DNA from: Amycolatopsis australiensis
Lineage (GTDB): Bacteria; Actinomycetota; Actinomycetes; Mycobacteriales; Pseudonocardiaceae
Reading direction: 5' to 3'
Assembly (NCBI RefSeq): GCF_900119165.1
Contig: NZ_FPJG01000006.1
Location: 5,766,001 to 5,830,000, forward strand
Length of the DNA stretch: 64,000 nt
The translations under genes were made by a program, and so were the position numbers. The notes under the pieces are model-generated. The model ran no database searches. It was not told the origin of the DNA and saw only the letters and a program-made list of their open reading frames with translations. Each line of letters starts with the position of its first letter. Positions within the stretch are counted from its first letter, which is position 1. Below, one piece after another: positions 11,165-21,827 of this stretch.

Positions 11165-11381
11165 GCATCGGACGTGCACTTCCTTCACCTTCCATAAATA
11201 ACGAAACGGTAACGCGCCGAGCGGGGTTTGAACCCGTTCCGATCCACGGCCGTTTCTGCCAATGCCGGAACCAGTGGCACCGGACCGATCCCCGACTGCC
11301 GGTGCCGCCTCCCGGGTTCCGCGCGTTCCTCCCGGGTACGCAGCTTCTTCGGCGTGCCCGGAAAACCGAACGAGGTGACCA

Positions 11382-12827
11382 TTGGCCCGGAAACCAGCCC
11401 GATCCCCCGCCACGGGCAGACATCGCATCACCCGCCGCACCAAGATCGCCACCGGCGGCCTGGCGCTTGCCATCGCGGTCGGCGGCAGCGTCGTCGCGAC
11501 CACGGCCGGGCGCACCGGCGAGGCCAGCGCCGACGAGGCCGACCCGTCGTTCTTCATCGACATCGCGAAGGTGCCCGCCGGTGTTAACGTGAACAAGGCG
11601 CTGCAGCAGAAAGGCGCCGGCGGCACCTTCACGGTCGACTGCGGCCGCAACGAAAACCAGCACTTCAACCCGGACAACTTCATCGCCCAGCCCGGCGTCA
11701 AAAACGGCGCCCAGCACCTGCACGACTACGTCGGCAACCTGTCGGCGAACGCCGACTCGAACAACAAAAGCCTCGCCAAAGCCGGCACCACCTGCAAAAA
11801 CGGCGACAAGTCCGCCTACTTCTGGCCGGTCGTCCGCATCGACACCGGCGGCGAAGAGAAGAACCCACCCGCCACGCAGCCCGACCGCGCCGGCAGCGCG
11901 AAGGACAAGACGAGCACGCAGGTCGACTGCCCGGACGTCGCCAGCAAGCTGCCCGACGTCCCCGACCAGGCCATGGACGAGGTGAACCGCAACCTCGACC
12001 TGCTCGACAAGCAGATCGACGAGGCCGACAAGCGGATCGCGAACGGCGACCTGAAGACACCGCAGGACATCCAGAACGCCGTCGTCGGCCCGCTCGAGGA
12101 CAAGCGGACCGCGACCATCGACCGGATCGCCATCGCCATCGGCCGCCGGGCCGCGAAACCGGCCGCGCTCGGCGGGCTCGCCGCCTGCGTGCTCAAGCAA
12201 AACGGCAACGGCGGCCTCGACAACGGTGGCCAGAACAGCGGCGGCCAGGCGGCCGAACTGCCCGGGGTCAACGACAAGAACGAGGTCGCCGGCAACGACG
12301 GCGAGATCCAGCGCGTCCGCTCGGCGACGATCACGTTCACCAGCGGCGGCGCGAGCAAGGTCGTCGCGATGCCCCAGTTCCTGCGCATCCTCTACGGCGA
12401 CGCCAAGCAGAGCACCAACGGCCCGGCCAACGCCCGGCCGAGCTGGACGTGCACCGGCTTCGAAGATCGGCTGACCGACCACTACCCGATCTGCCCGCCG
12501 GGCAGCCGCGTCGAACGCATCCACGCCTTCCCGAACTGCTGGGACGGCAAGAACATCGACAGCGCCAACCACCGCACGCACATCGTGTTCGCCGACCGGC
12601 AGGGCCGGTGCCCGCGGGGCTTCGAGAACGTGCCGCAGCTGGTCATCAAGCTGGTCTACGACATCCCGCACGACATCCAGGTCAAGGGCCAGTACAAAGT
12701 GGACGCGTTCCCGCAGGAGAAGCACAACCCGCGTTCGGACCACGACGACTTCGCCAACGTCATGGGCCAGCGGCTGATGAACCAGGTCGTCAACTGCATC
12801 AACACCGGCAAGCGCTGCAACCAGTGA
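11382..12827 (+). CDS. DUF1996-domain secreted protein
   Basis: 481 residues. An RR-containing N-terminus (about 1-18) and a hydrophobic segment GLALAIAVGGSVVATTAG (about 27-45) suggest export. The DUF1996 core follows: CGRNENQHFNPDN, QHLHDYVGN, YFWPVV, then after a charged, probably coiled insert (about 180-300) SWTCTGFEDR, FPNCWDGKNIDSANHRTHIVF and DHDDFANV. Several Cys are conserved with the decayed paralogue at 49241-49804. The function of DUF1996 is unknown; fungal and actinobacterial members are extracellular. The TTG start is supported by GAGGTGACC upstream; this start is only moderately certain. Confidence 0.82.
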   Translation: MARKPARSPATGRHRITRRTKIATGGLALAIAVGGSVVATTAGRTGEASADEADPSFFIDIAKVPAGVNVNKALQQKGAGGTFTVDCGRNENQHFNPDNFIAQPGVKNGAQHLHDYVGNLSANADSNNKSLAKAGTTCKNGDKSAYFWPVVRIDTGGEEKNPPATQPDRAGSAKDKTSTQVDCPDVASKLPDVPDQAMDEVNRNLDLLDKQIDEADKRIANGDLKTPQDIQNAVVGPLEDKRTATIDRIAIAIGRRAAKPAALGGLAACVLKQNGNGGLDNGGQNSGGQAAELPGVNDKNEVAGNDGEIQRVRSATITFTSGGASKVVAMPQFLRILYGDAKQSTNGPANARPSWTCTGFEDRLTDHYPICPPGSRVERIHAFPNCWDGKNIDSANHRTHIVFADRQGRCPRGFENVPQLVIKLVYDIPHDIQVKGQYKVDAFPQEKHNPRSDHDDFANVMGQRLMNQVVNCINTGKRCNQ

Positions 12828-12833
12828 GACCGC

Positions 12834-12863
12834 GGGCCGCGCCGGGACACCCCGGCGCGGCCC
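12834..12863 (+). terminator. Terminator after the DUF1996 gene
   Basis: A perfect 13-bp GC-rich stem (12834-12846 with 12851-12863) closes an ACAC loop, starting 7 bp after the stop codon. There is no U-tract. Confidence 0.7.
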
Positions 12864-13238
12864 TGGCGGGGACGCCACCGAGACGTGCGAGGCGGCGCTC
12901 GACGGTTCGCCGGAGCGCTTCCCCGGCGAGCCGGTGGTGCTCACCACCACACGCCGGATACGCCTCGCGGCGAAATCGGGGTTTCACCGAGCCGGCGCGG
13001 TTCGACGCGCAAGGCGCGGAGCACTGGTTCGGCGCGGCTCACGAAGCCGTCACCGAACAGCCGTCCGGCGTGAAGCCAACCGGCCGCGGGCTTGGAGACG
13101 GCGAAGGTGTGGCCCTTCGGGCAGTCGGCGGAGTGATCGTTTCCGCCTGTATCGTCAATGTATTTCCGGTGTACCGGCAGTGTTAGCGTGCCCGCGAGTG
13201 CGACTCTACGAGGTTGTTCGACAGAAGCGGGGAGCGCG
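12864..13238. other. Intergenic stretch without a supported gene
   Basis: 375 bases between the terminator and the next gene. Frames crossing it have no start with a ribosome-binding site and no recognisable family. The half-operator TGTTAGCG at 13181-13188 lacks its second arm. A promoter for the downstream gene is expected here but no convincing pair was found. Confidence 0.5.
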
Positions 13239-14909
13239 GTGATCAAGAAACCGGACTTGGCGAGAGCAGTTCTCTGTTCGGTCTCCGGCGGGGTGCTGAC
13301 CGCGGTGGTCAGCGTGCTCGGGGCCACGGACGCCCATGCCGAACCGAAGGACACCGCCGGCCGGCCCTCGCCACCTCCGGTGAAACAGCGTGGTCACGAC
13401 AACACCAGCTCCGCGAATGCCGCCGAGCACGCCCAGGAAACCGCCGGGAAGAAGCGGCAGGCTTCGGCTGCGGGGTCGGAGAGGGCCGCGGAACGACGCC
13501 GGGAGACCGCGGAAAGGAAGGCGGCAGAAGCCACCAAGGAGGGGGCGAAGAAGCCCAGCGGATCCGCCAACGCGGCGGAACGCCGCCGGGAAAGCACCGA
13601 TCGGCGGGAAAAGCAGAATCGGTGGAAGGCCAGCCAGGCGGCTCGTGGCGAACAGCGGGAGCGGCGCGCTCGGCAGGACCGGCGGGAAAACGCGTCCAAG
13701 GAGGACAAGCAGCAGGCCGGGCCGGCGCGAATGCCGAAGGAGCAGGCCGGCCGGCAGGTCCGGCGACCGAGCCGGTCCACGGCCTCGGCGGAGCACGAGC
13801 TCAAGGGTGCCGGTCGCAAGAACTCTCCGGGAAACGGCAAGCTGCACCTACGGCTCGCCTCCGGCTCTTCACGTGATCCCGATGGCGACTACGAGCTCTG
13901 TGCGCTGGGCGATGAGAGCTGCGACAAGGTGGAGTCGTCGGATGGTCCGGGCTCCCACGACATGTCGAAACTGGCGGAAAAGCCGCTGAAGATAGTGCGC
14001 AACGGCGCGGTCGGCGGACTTCCGCTTTCCGGCGGCGGCGCGGGCGCCTCCGCCCGGCCGCCCGCGCGGGGTAATCCGCCGGCGCCGCCGAAGACCGAGC
14101 CGCGGAAACCCGCGACTCGCACCGAAGCGCCGTCGGCCGGCCCGTCCGGGCCCAAGGGCCAGGCGGGTACCGGTCCGGCCACGGGCAGCACGGCGCCGGG
14201 CCGGCGTCAGCAGACGGCTCCGGCACAACCACGTCGAGGCAAGGGGGCCGCCGTTCGGCCCACCCCCGCGACGGAGACCCCCACCTTGCCACGAGGCAGC
14301 GGGCCTCGGCGTTCGGCGGGTACGGAGCGGCCGGACGGCGCAGCTCCGCCCCGCCCGGCCACCCACCGAGCGGAGGGCAGCGGAGGCCGGAAGTCCGCCG
14401 ACGAGACCGAGGACAAAACCGGCCGCAAGCCGACCGCACGGACGAGAAACCAGAACGCCGGGAAGTCCGGCGATCGCGGTGGCGGACGGGACTCGGCGAC
14501 GATCCTGGAGGCCAGGAGAAAGGCCTATGAAAAGCAGGAGAAAGAGTTCCTGGCGGCCGGCAAGGACGTCTTCGGGAACACGATCCCGGCCGGCTTCGAC
14601 GCCCGGGAGCTGGCTCGTGCCCTCAGGCAGGACTCTCGTCGTTCGCCGTTCACCTCCGACGGCAGGTTGACCGGGACCGCCGTAAGGGAGGCGTTCCCCG
14701 TCAGCGACGGCAGCGCGATCGGCAACCCCCACCTGAGGGAGTTCTTCGCACGCTCGGGCGGGATCTCCCAGTGGGCCAAGTACTCGACCCGGACCCACAA
14801 CAGTCCCTACGGCGACTTCCAGGTCCACTTCTACCGCAACCGGATCACCGGCCAGGTCTACTACGATCACGACTACAAGGTGGTCATGAACCGGAGGATC
14901 CAGGATTAG
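13239..14909 (+). CDS. Secreted low-complexity protein with a possible toxin-like C-terminal domain
   Basis: 556 residues. A signal peptide ends at about residue 30 (TDAHA/EP). Residues 45-200 are extremely rich in Arg, Lys, Glu and Ala (AERRRETAERKAAEA, RREKQNRW) and probably form charged helix or coiled coil. Residues 265-430 are Pro/Gly/Arg-rich and look disordered. The last 75 residues are compositionally normal and globular, with GGISQWAKYSTRTHN and FQVHFYRNRITGQVYYDHDYKV. Such a compact end on a long variable stalk recalls polymorphic-toxin effectors (an Ntox50-like domain is a weak guess). No immunity gene is visible downstream. The GTG at 13239 is chosen because it precedes the signal peptide. 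Confidence 0.7.
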   Translation: MIKKPDLARAVLCSVSGGVLTAVVSVLGATDAHAEPKDTAGRPSPPPVKQRGHDNTSSANAAEHAQETAGKKRQASAAGSERAAERRRETAERKAAEATKEGAKKPSGSANAAERRRESTDRREKQNRWKASQAARGEQRERRARQDRRENASKEDKQQAGPARMPKEQAGRQVRRPSRSTASAEHELKGAGRKNSPGNGKLHLRLASGSSRDPDGDYELCALGDESCDKVESSDGPGSHDMSKLAEKPLKIVRNGAVGGLPLSGGGAGASARPPARGNPPAPPKTEPRKPATRTEAPSAGPSGPKGQAGTGPATGSTAPGRRQQTAPAQPRRGKGAAVRPTPATETPTLPRGSGPRRSAGTERPDGAAPPRPATHRAEGSGGRKSADETEDKTGRKPTARTRNQNAGKSGDRGGGRDSATILEARRKAYEKQEKEFLAAGKDVFGNTIPAGFDARELARALRQDSRRSPFTSDGRLTGTAVREAFPVSDGSAIGNPHLREFFARSGGISQWAKYSTRTHNSPYGDFQVHFYRNRITGQVYYDHDYKVVMNRRIQD

Positions 14910-14939
14910 CCGCACAGCTCGGTCAGCCGCCGTTCCGGG

Positions 14940-15632
14940 TCAGGAGTTCGTGACGGAGTAGCTGTTCGACGTGAAGTTCAGCCCGCCGGCCGACGAGGTG
15001 ATCTCGAAGCCGAACTGGACTTCGCCGAGGGTCACGTCGCCGAACCAGCCGCGTGCCTTGATCCAGTTCAGCACCGCCAGGACGTCCACCGTGCCCGCGT
15101 TCGTGCCGGACGTGCGGACGAACGAGAACACCGCGTTCGACCCGTTCGATCCCTTGTAGACGTCCCAGGTGTGGCCGCCGACCGTCGCCGTCGTCTGCTT
15201 GGTGCCCAGCGGGCCGACCGCGCCCTGCCTGTTCATCCACAGCATCGTTTCGTAGGCGTTGTTGTCCGCCCAGATGTCGTACGCGGTCTCGTACGCGCCA
15301 CTGCCGGGCCGGTTGACGTTGAAGCTGCTCGACACGTACCCGAGCGCGCTGAGCCGCTTGCCGACGTTCTTCGCCGAATGCGGGTACGACTTCACGCCGC
15401 CGGTGTTGGGCTGATCCGACCAGACACCCCAGTTGGAATACGAATTCGCCCAGATCGTCTGCGGGCCGGCACCACTGCCCCAGACGTCGTTGCGGATGGT
15501 GTAGCCGCCATTGGACCAGGTCGCCCATTTGTCCGACGACGACCACGTCGCCGCCGAAGCCACACCGGCCGAAGTGGCCACCGAAGCGGCCGCGATCAGG
15601 GAAACCACAAGGGAACGCACGACTTTGTGCAT
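14940..15632 (-). CDS. Secreted GH12 endoglucanase/xyloglucanase
   Basis: 230 residues: signal peptide (1-28, ASA/A) and then a single GH12 beta-jelly-roll domain of normal size with no carbohydrate-binding module. Family landmarks are NDVWGSGAGPQTIW near the start, YETMLWMNRQG with the probable nucleophile Glu128, VFSFV, and QFGFEITSSAG with the probable acid/base Glu210. GH12 enzymes hydrolyse beta-1,4-glucans, including cellulose and xyloglucan, outside the cell. It stands alone between the toxin-like gene and the terminator of the arabinose operon. Confidence 0.9.
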   Translation of the reverse strand: MHKVVRSLVVSLIAAASVATSAGVASAATWSSSDKWATWSNGGYTIRNDVWGSGAGPQTIWANSYSNWGVWSDQPNTGGVKSYPHSAKNVGKRLSALGYVSSSFNVNRPGSGAYETAYDIWADNNAYETMLWMNRQGAVGPLGTKQTTATVGGHTWDVYKGSNGSNAVFSFVRTSGTNAGTVDVLAVLNWIKARGWFGDVTLGEVQFGFEITSSAGGLNFTSNSYSVTNS

Positions 15633-15717
15633 AGGTGAGATCCTCCGCTGGTAAGGGATTCACCAGCACTATGACCGTTCCGTCGGCGCGGGGTCAAGCA
15701 ATTCGAGAAGTTCGAAA

Positions 15718-15752
15718 AAAGGGGCTTTCCCCACGGTGGGGAAAGCCCCTTT
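15718..15752 (-). terminator. Rho-independent terminator of the arabinose operon
   Basis: A 15-17 bp near-perfect stem (15718-15734 with 15736-15752, effectively a small CACGGTG-type loop) is followed on the minus strand by a run of six Ts (15715-15720). It begins 13 bp after the last permease stop codon and marks the end of the operon. Confidence 0.9.
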
Positions 15753-15764
15753 CCGGGCCGGGAC

Positions 15765-16985
15765 TCAGGAAGCCGCGCGGCGTTTCGTCCAGATGTCGTA
15801 GGCCACCGCGGCCAGCAGCACGACGCCCTTCACGAGCATCACCCGCTCGCTCGGCGCGCCGATCAGCGACATGCCGTTGTTGATCACCGCCATGATCAGG
15901 CCACCGGTGATCGCGCCGACCACCTTGCCGACCCCGCCCTGGACCGCCGCACCGCCGATGAACGCCGCCGCGATCGCGTCCAGCTCGAAGTTGACGCCCG
16001 CCGTCGGGCCCGCCTGGTTGAGCCGGCCGGCGAAGATGATGCCCGCCAGGGCAGCCAGGACGCCCATGTTGACGAAGATCCAGAACGTCACCTGCTTGAC
16101 CTTGACGCCCGAAAGCGTCGCGGCCTGCAGGTTGCCGCCCACGGCGTAGATGTGCCTGCCGAACACCGACTTCCCGGCCACGAGCGAGTAGCCGAGCACC
16201 AGCGCCGCCAGCAGGATGAGCACCCACGGCAGGTTCTTGAACCGCGCGAGCTGCACGACCAGCGCGAGCACCAGCACCGCGATCCCGGCGAGCTTCAGCA
16301 CGAAGACGCCGAACGGGTCGACGTCCTGGCCGTAGCCCAGCCTGCCCATGCGCTTGCGCCACTGGGTGAACACGATCCCGGCCACCGCGGCGACGCCGGC
16401 GAGCAGCGAAACCAGGTCGGCGCCGCCGAGCGGGCCGAGGCCGATGTTGCCGAGGTAGCCGTCGGTGAAGCCGTTGGACAGCGTGCGGATCGCGTCCGGG
16501 AACGGGCCGATGCCCTGGTTGCCCAGCACCGACAGGGTGAGCGCCCGGAACGCCAGCATGCCGGCCAGCGTCACGATGAACGCCGGGATGCCGAAGTAGG
16601 CGACCCAGTAGCCCTGCCACGCGCCGATCGCCGCGCCCACGACGAGGGTGATCAGCACCGCCCAGAACCACGGCATGTGCGAGTTCACCATCAGCACCGC
16701 CGACACCGCGCCGGTCATCGCGACCACCGACCCGGCGGACAGGTCGATGTGCCCGGAGATGATCACCAGGATCATCCCGATCGCGAGGATCAGCACGTAG
16801 CTGTTCTGCACGATGATGTTGGAGATGTTCTGCGGTTCCAGCAGCGCGCCACCGGTGAGCACCTCGAACAGCACCACGATCAGCGCGAACGCGACGTAGA
16901 TGCCGCTCTGGCGCGGGTTGATCGAGATCCGCCGCTTGGAGCGCTCAACCGGGGGCACGGCGGGCCGCGCTTCGGTCGTGGTCAT
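15765..16985 (-). CDS. Sugar ABC transporter permease (GguB/MmsB type)
   Basis: 406 residues with about ten membrane segments of the BPD_transp_2 family. Motifs are [21 protein letters not shown] near the N-terminus, [18 protein letters not shown] in the ATPase-contact loop and [19 protein letters not shown] near the C-terminus. The long form with an extra central hydrophobic pair is typical of multiple-sugar (xylose/arabinose/galactose) importers. It overlaps the ATPase gene by 4 bp (ATGA). Last gene of the arabinose operon; import of arabinose or related pentoses is inferred from that. Confidence 0.9.
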   Translation of the reverse strand: MTTTEARPAVPPVERSKRRISINPRQSGIYVAFALIVVLFEVLTGGALLEPQNISNIIVQNSYVLILAIGMILVIISGHIDLSAGSVVAMTGAVSAVLMVNSHMPWFWAVLITLVVGAAIGAWQGYWVAYFGIPAFIVTLAGMLAFRALTLSVLGNQGIGPFPDAIRTLSNGFTDGYLGNIGLGPLGGADLVSLLAGVAAVAGIVFTQWRKRMGRLGYGQDVDPFGVFVLKLAGIAVLVLALVVQLARFKNLPWVLILLAALVLGYSLVAGKSVFGRHIYAVGGNLQAATLSGVKVKQVTFWIFVNMGVLAALAGIIFAGRLNQAGPTAGVNFELDAIAAAFIGGAAVQGGVGKVVGAITGGLIMAVINNGMSLIGAPSERVMLVKGVVLLAAVAYDIWTKRRAAS

Positions 16986-18502
16986 TCCCGTTCCTTCGTC
17001 ATGTACTGCATCAGCAGTTCCTGGGTGGCTTCTTCGCGCTTGGCCTCACCGGTGATCCGCCCCGCCGACAGCGCGTAGATCCGGTCGCACAGCCCGAGCA
17101 GCTCCGGCAGCTCGGAGGAGATGACCAGGACGGCCTTCCCCTGTGCCGCGAGCGAGTTGATGATCGTGTAGATCTCGAACTTCGCGCCCACGTCGATGCC
17201 GCGGGTCGGCTCGTCGAGGATCAGCACGTCCGGGTCGGTGAAGATCCACTTGGCCAGCACGACCTTCTGCTGGTTGCCACCGGAGAGCTTCCCGGTCACG
17301 CTCTGCACACTCGGCGCCTTGATCCGCAGGTCACGGCGGTAGCGGTTGGCCGTGTCGTGCTCGGCGTGCTCGTTGACCCAGCCGCGCCTGGCCAGCTTGC
17401 CCAGCCCGGCCGCGGACACGTTGCGCTGGATGTCCTCGATCAGGTTGAGCCCGTAGCGCTTGCGGTCCTCGGTGGCGTAGGCGATGCCGTGCCGGACGGC
17501 GTCCTGCACCGTCCGGACCTCGATCTCCTTGCCGTGCTTGAGGATCCGGCCGGAGATGTCCTTGCCCCACGACCGGCCGAACACGCTCATCGCCAGCTCG
17601 GTGCGGCCCGCGCCCATCAGCCCGGCCAGCCCGACGATCTCCCCGCGCCGCAGCGAAAGCGACGCGCGGTCGACGACGACCCGCCCGGCCTGGGTCGGGC
17701 TGTGCACCGTCCAGTCCTCGATCCGCAGCACCTCTTCGCCGATGTCCGGCTCCCGGGGCGGGAACCGGTGCTCGAGGTCGCGGCCGACCATGCCGGTGAT
17801 GATCCGCTCTTCCGTCAGCCCCGCGGCGTCGAGCGTTTCGATCGTCCTGCCGTCACGCAGGATCGTGACGGTGTCGGCGATCGCCGTCACCTCGCCGAGC
17901 TTGTGCGAGATGATCACGCACGTGACGCCCTCGTCCCGCAGCCCGCGCAGCAGGTCGAGCAGGTGGGCCGAGTCGTCGTCGTTGAGCGCCGCGGTCGGCT
18001 CGTCGAGGATGAGCAGCCGGACGTCCTTCGACAGCGCCTTGGCGATCTCGACGAGCTGCTGCTTGCCGACACCGAGTTCCTGCACCGCCCGGGTGGGGTT
18101 TTCGGCGAGACCGACGCGCTTGAGCAGCGCGCCGGCCTCGTGGTTGGTGCGGTTCCAGTCGATCCAGCCGCGCTTGGCGCGTTCGTTGCCGAGGAAGATG
18201 TTCTCCGCGATCGACAACTGGCCGCACAGCGCGAGCTCCTGGTGGATGATCACGATCCCGCGCCGTTCGCTGTCGCGCACCGACCCGAACTCGCACCGCT
18301 GCCCGTCGAAGGTGATCTCGCCGTCGTAGCTCCCGTGCGGGTAGACGCCCGAGAGCACCTTCATCAGGGTGGACTTCCCGGCGCCGTTCTCCCCGCAGAT
18401 CGCGTGGATTTCCCCGCGGCGCACGGAAAGGGTGACGTCCGACAGCGCCTTGACCCCGGGGAAGGTCTTGGTGATCCCGCGCATGCCGAGCAGTTCGGTC
18501 AT
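16982..18502 (-). CDS. Sugar ABC transporter ATP-binding protein (GguA/MmsA type)
   Basis: 506 residues with two fused ABC ATPase domains (about 1-250 and 255-506), as in RbsA/XylG/AraG. The first has [22 protein letters not shown] and [11 protein letters not shown]; the second has the relaxed Walker A-like [29 protein letters not shown] and [15 protein letters not shown]. It energises import by the permease with which it overlaps, and also overlaps the binding-protein gene upstream by 4 bp, so the three are translationally coupled. Confidence 0.93.
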   Translation of the reverse strand: MTELLGMRGITKTFPGVKALSDVTLSVRRGEIHAICGENGAGKSTLMKVLSGVYPHGSYDGEITFDGQRCEFGSVRDSERRGIVIIHQELALCGQLSIAENIFLGNERAKRGWIDWNRTNHEAGALLKRVGLAENPTRAVQELGVGKQQLVEIAKALSKDVRLLILDEPTAALNDDDSAHLLDLLRGLRDEGVTCVIISHKLGEVTAIADTVTILRDGRTIETLDAAGLTEERIITGMVGRDLEHRFPPREPDIGEEVLRIEDWTVHSPTQAGRVVVDRASLSLRRGEIVGLAGLMGAGRTELAMSVFGRSWGKDISGRILKHGKEIEVRTVQDAVRHGIAYATEDRKRYGLNLIEDIQRNVSAAGLGKLARRGWVNEHAEHDTANRYRRDLRIKAPSVQSVTGKLSGGNQQKVVLAKWIFTDPDVLILDEPTRGIDVGAKFEIYTIINSLAAQGKAVLVISSELPELLGLCDRIYALSAGRITGEAKREEATQELLMQYMTKERE

Positions 18503-19602
18503 TTCAGCTGACCTGCCGTGTAGTAGCCGGAGTCGACGAGTTCCTTCTGGTAGTTCGTCTTGTCCACGGTGACCGGCTGCAGCAGGTAGGACGGGACGAC
18601 CTTCTTGCCGTTGTCGTAGTCCTTGGTGTTGTTGACCTCGGGCTTGCCGCCCTTGAGCACCGCGTCGGCCATCTTGACGGTGGTGTCGGCGAGCTTGCGG
18701 GTGTCCTTGAAGACCGTCGAGTACTGCTCACCGGCGATGATGGACTTGACCGAGGCGACCTCGGCGTCCTGCCCGGTGACGATCGGGTACGGCTGGCCGG
18801 CGGTGCCGTAGCCGTTGCTCTTCAGCGCCGACAGGATGCCGATCGACAGGCCGTCGTACGGCGAGAGCACGCCCTGGACCTTCGCGCCGCCGGTGTAGGT
18901 CTTGGTGAGCAGGTCCTCCATGCGCCGCTGCGCGGTGGCCGGGTCCCAGCGCAGGATGGCCGCGCGGGCGAAGTCGGTCTGACCGCTCTTGACCACCAGC
19001 TTGCCGCTGTCCATCAGCGGCTTGAGGACCGACATTGCGCCGTTGAAGAAGAAGGTCGCGTTGTTGTCGTCCGGGGAACCGGCGAACAGCTCGACGTTGA
19101 ACGGTCCCGGCCCGTCGCCGAGGCCCTTGACCAGCGAGTTCGCCTGCTCGACGCCGACCTTGAAGTTGTCGAAGGTGGCGTAGTAGTCGACGTTCGGCGA
19201 GTTGCGGATCAGCCGGTCGTAGGCGATGACCGGGATCTTCTTGTCCGCGGCTTCCTGCAGCTGGGTGGTGATGGCGGTGCCGTCGATCGAGGCGATGACC
19301 AGGAGCTTGGCGCCCTTGGTGATCTGGTTCTCGATCTGGTTGACCTGGGTGGGGATGTCGTTCTCGGCGTACTGCAGGTCGACCTGGTAGCCGAGCTTCT
19401 CCAGGGCGGCCTTGATGTTGTCGCCGTCGTGGATCCAGCGTTCCGACGACTTCGTCGGCATGGTGACACCCACCAGGCCGCCCGCCGCGCTCGCGCTCGA
19501 CGCCGCCGCCTGGTCCGCCGTCTTCTGGCTCGAGCCGCACGCCGACAGCGTCAGCACGAGACCCGCGGCGGCGATCCCCGCGATTCCTCTGATGAACTTC
19601 AT
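18499..19602 (-). CDS. ChvE-type sugar-binding lipoprotein
   Basis: 367 residues. The lipoprotein signal ends in the lipobox LSAC (Cys22). The mature part is a periplasmic-binding-protein domain with [18 protein letters not shown], which opens ChvE/XylF-type proteins, followed by [22 protein letters not shown] and [10 protein letters not shown]. ChvE homologues bind arabinose, glucose, galactose and xylose. It is anchored outside the membrane and delivers sugar to the GguAB-type transporter downstream. It follows araA by 31 bp, a strong hint that arabinose is a ligand. Confidence 0.92.
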   Translation of the reverse strand: MKFIRGIAGIAAAGLVLTLSACGSSQKTADQAAASSASAAGGLVGVTMPTKSSERWIHDGDNIKAALEKLGYQVDLQYAENDIPTQVNQIENQITKGAKLLVIASIDGTAITTQLQEAADKKIPVIAYDRLIRNSPNVDYYATFDNFKVGVEQANSLVKGLGDGPGPFNVELFAGSPDDNNATFFFNGAMSVLKPLMDSGKLVVKSGQTDFARAAILRWDPATAQRRMEDLLTKTYTGGAKVQGVLSPYDGLSIGILSALKSNGYGTAGQPYPIVTGQDAEVASVKSIIAGEQYSTVFKDTRKLADTTVKMADAVLKGGKPEVNNTKDYDNGKKVVPSYLLQPVTVDKTNYQKELVDSGYYTAGQLK

Positions 19603-19633
19603 CGTTCTTCTTCCTTTCTCAGAAGCGCTGTGT

Positions 19634-21133
19634 TCAGAAGCCCTGGGCGAGCCGGTAGTACGCCTGGTTCCAGCGGATGCGGTCGGCGAAGCCGTGCGGG
19701 GTCGTGTCGGCGTCGATCACCAGCAGCTCGACACCGAGCAGGTTCGCGAAGTCGCGAAGCGTCTCCGTGCTCACGGCCTGGGTGAGCACTGTGTGGTGCG
19801 GGCCGCCCGCGGTGATCCAGGACTCCGCGGACGTCGGCAGCGACGGCGCCGGCTGCCACACCGCACGCGCGACCGGCAGGTTCGGCAGCGGCTCGTCCGG
19901 CGTGACGACCTCGATCTCGTTGGCCACCAGCCGGAACCGGTCGCCGAGGTCGACCAGGCCGAGGACGACGCCGGGCCCGGGCGCGGCGTCGAACACGAGC
20001 CGGACCGGGTCCTCGCGGTTGCCGATGCCCAGCGCGTGGATCTCGCAGGACGGCTTCGCCGCCGCGATGCTCGGGCAGACCTCCAGCATGTGCGCGCCCA
20101 GGATCTTCGGCGTGCCGGGTCCGAAGTGGTAGGTGTAGTCCTCCATGAAGGACGTGCCGCGGTCGCGGCCCACGCTCATCGCCTTGACCGCGGCCAGCAG
20201 CGCCGAGGTCTTCCAGTCACCCTCGCCGCCGAAGCCGTAACCGTCGGCCATCAGCCGCTGCACCGCGAGGCCGGGCAGCTGGCGGAGGCCGCCGAGGTCC
20301 TCGAAGTTCGTGGTGAAGGCGCCGAAGCCGCCGTCGGTGAGGAACTTCCGCAGGCCCGCTTCGATGCGGGCCGCGTACCGCAGGGACTCGTGCCGCGCTC
20401 CCCCGGCCGCCAGTTCCGGGACTACGTCGTAGTCCTCCGCGTACTGGGCGACGAGCGAGTCCACCTCGGAAATCTCTTCGACTTGGTCGACCAGGTCGTT
20501 GACGCCGTAGGTGTTGACCGAGACACCGAACCGCAGTTCGGCCTCGACCTTGTCGCCTTCGGTGACCGCGACGTCGCGCATGTTGTCGCCGAACCGGGCC
20601 AGCCGCAGGTTGCGCAGGTGGTCGGCGCCGATCGCCGCGCGCGCCCACGCGTCGATGCGCGCGACGACGGCCGGGTCGGACACGTGCCCGGCGACGGTCT
20701 TGCGCGGCACGCCAAGGCGGGTCTGCACGAACCCGAACTCGCGGTCGCCGTGCGCGGCCTGGTTGAGGTTCATGAAGTCCATGTCGATGGTGGACCACGG
20801 CAGGGCTTCGTTGAGCTGGGTGTGCAGGTGCAGCAGCGGCTTGCGCAGCGCGTCCAGCCCGGTGATCCACATCTTCGCCGGCGAGAACGTGTGCATCCAG
20901 GCGATCACGCCGACACACGCGGCGTCGGCGTTGGCCTCCTGCAGCACGCGGCGGATCGAGGTGGCTTCGGTCAGCACCGGCTTGCCGACGATCTCGGCCG
21001 GGAGCCCGCCCGAGGCGGCCAGGAGCTGCTGGATCCGCAGGGACTGGCCGGCGACCTGCTCGAGGGTCTCCTCGCCGTAGAGGGCCTGGCTGCCGGTGAG
21101 GAACCAGAGCTGGGGTTTCGACGCGCGGGTCAT
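19634..21133 (-). CDS. araA: L-arabinose isomerase
   Basis: 499 residues, the usual length. Converts L-arabinose to L-ribulose using Mn2+. The N-terminus [20 protein letters not shown] is diagnostic; the body contains [57 protein letters not shown] and [10 protein letters not shown], which carry the Glu and His metal ligands. The ATG is preceded by AAGGAGAACG. It lies 16 bp after araD in an araB-araD-araA order. Confidence 0.96.
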   Translation of the reverse strand: MTRASKPQLWFLTGSQALYGEETLEQVAGQSLRIQQLLAASGGLPAEIVGKPVLTEATSIRRVLQEANADAACVGVIAWMHTFSPAKMWITGLDALRKPLLHLHTQLNEALPWSTIDMDFMNLNQAAHGDREFGFVQTRLGVPRKTVAGHVSDPAVVARIDAWARAAIGADHLRNLRLARFGDNMRDVAVTEGDKVEAELRFGVSVNTYGVNDLVDQVEEISEVDSLVAQYAEDYDVVPELAAGGARHESLRYAARIEAGLRKFLTDGGFGAFTTNFEDLGGLRQLPGLAVQRLMADGYGFGGEGDWKTSALLAAVKAMSVGRDRGTSFMEDYTYHFGPGTPKILGAHMLEVCPSIAAAKPSCEIHALGIGNREDPVRLVFDAAPGPGVVLGLVDLGDRFRLVANEIEVVTPDEPLPNLPVARAVWQPAPSLPTSAESWITAGGPHHTVLTQAVSTETLRDFANLLGVELLVIDADTTPHGFADRIRWNQAYYRLAQGF

Positions 21134-21149
21134 CGTTCTCCTTGGAAAC

Positions 21150-21827
21150 TCAGTGCTGGCCGTAGACGTTCTGGTACCGGGCGTGGAGCCGGTCGACGTC
21201 CTCGGGTGGGAGGGGTTCGGGCGTGCCGAGCTCGAAGGCCTTGTGCACGGTGCGGGCCACGTCCTCGACCATCACCGCGGCCTTGACCGCGTCGCGCGCG
21301 GTGCGCCCGACGGTGAACGGGCCGTGGTTGCGCATCAGCACCGCCGGCGAGCGGCTCGAGCGCAGCGTCTCGACGATGCCGCGGCCGATGGAGTCGTCGC
21401 CGATGAGGGCGAACGGCCCGACCGGGATCTCGCCGCCGAACTCGTCGGCGATCATCGTGAGCACGCACGGGATCGGCTCGCCGCGGGCGGCCCACGCCGT
21501 GGCGTAGGTCGAGTGGGTGTGCACGACGCCGCCGATCTCCGGCATGTGCCGGTAGACGTAGGCGTGCGCGGCGGTGTCGGACGACGGCGCGAGGTCGCCG
21601 TGCACGAGCTCGCCGTGCAGGTCGGTGACGACCATCGTGTCGGCGGACAGGTCGTCGTAGGACACGCCCGAGGGCTTGATGACCATGAGGTCACGGCCGG
21701 GGACGCGCGCGGAGACGTTGCCCGCGGTCCAGATGACCAGCGCGTTGCGGGTCAGCTCGCCGTGCAGGTTCGCCACGGTCTCGCGCAGCTCGGCGATCGT
21801 GTCCTGCACTTCACCGGTGAGGGACAT
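21150..21827 (-). CDS. araD: L-ribulose-5-phosphate 4-epimerase
   Basis: 225 residues of the class II aldolase/epimerase family. Converts L-ribulose 5-phosphate to D-xylulose 5-phosphate, which enters the pentose phosphate pathway. Visible are [21 protein letters not shown] (phosphate binding), [16 protein letters not shown] with the zinc-binding His pair, [12 protein letters not shown] with the third His, and an ending [12 protein letters not shown] like that of E. coli AraD. The ATG overlaps the araB stop by one base (TGATG), so translation is coupled. Confidence 0.95.
   Translation of the reverse strand: MSLTGEVQDTIAELRETVANLHGELTRNALVIWTAGNVSARVPGRDLMVIKPSGVSYDDLSADTMVVTDLHGELVHGDLAPSSDTAAHAYVYRHMPEIGGVVHTHSTYATAWAARGEPIPCVLTMIADEFGGEIPVGPFALIGDDSIGRGIVETLRSSRSPAVLMRNHGPFTVGRTARDAVKAAVMVEDVARTVHKAFELGTPEPLPPEDVDRLHARYQNVYGQH

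Noticed and set aside
13181..13188. TGTTAGCG before the toxin-like gene as a fifth LacI operator
   Set aside because: Only one arm matches; the other half (TGCCCG) is unrelated.
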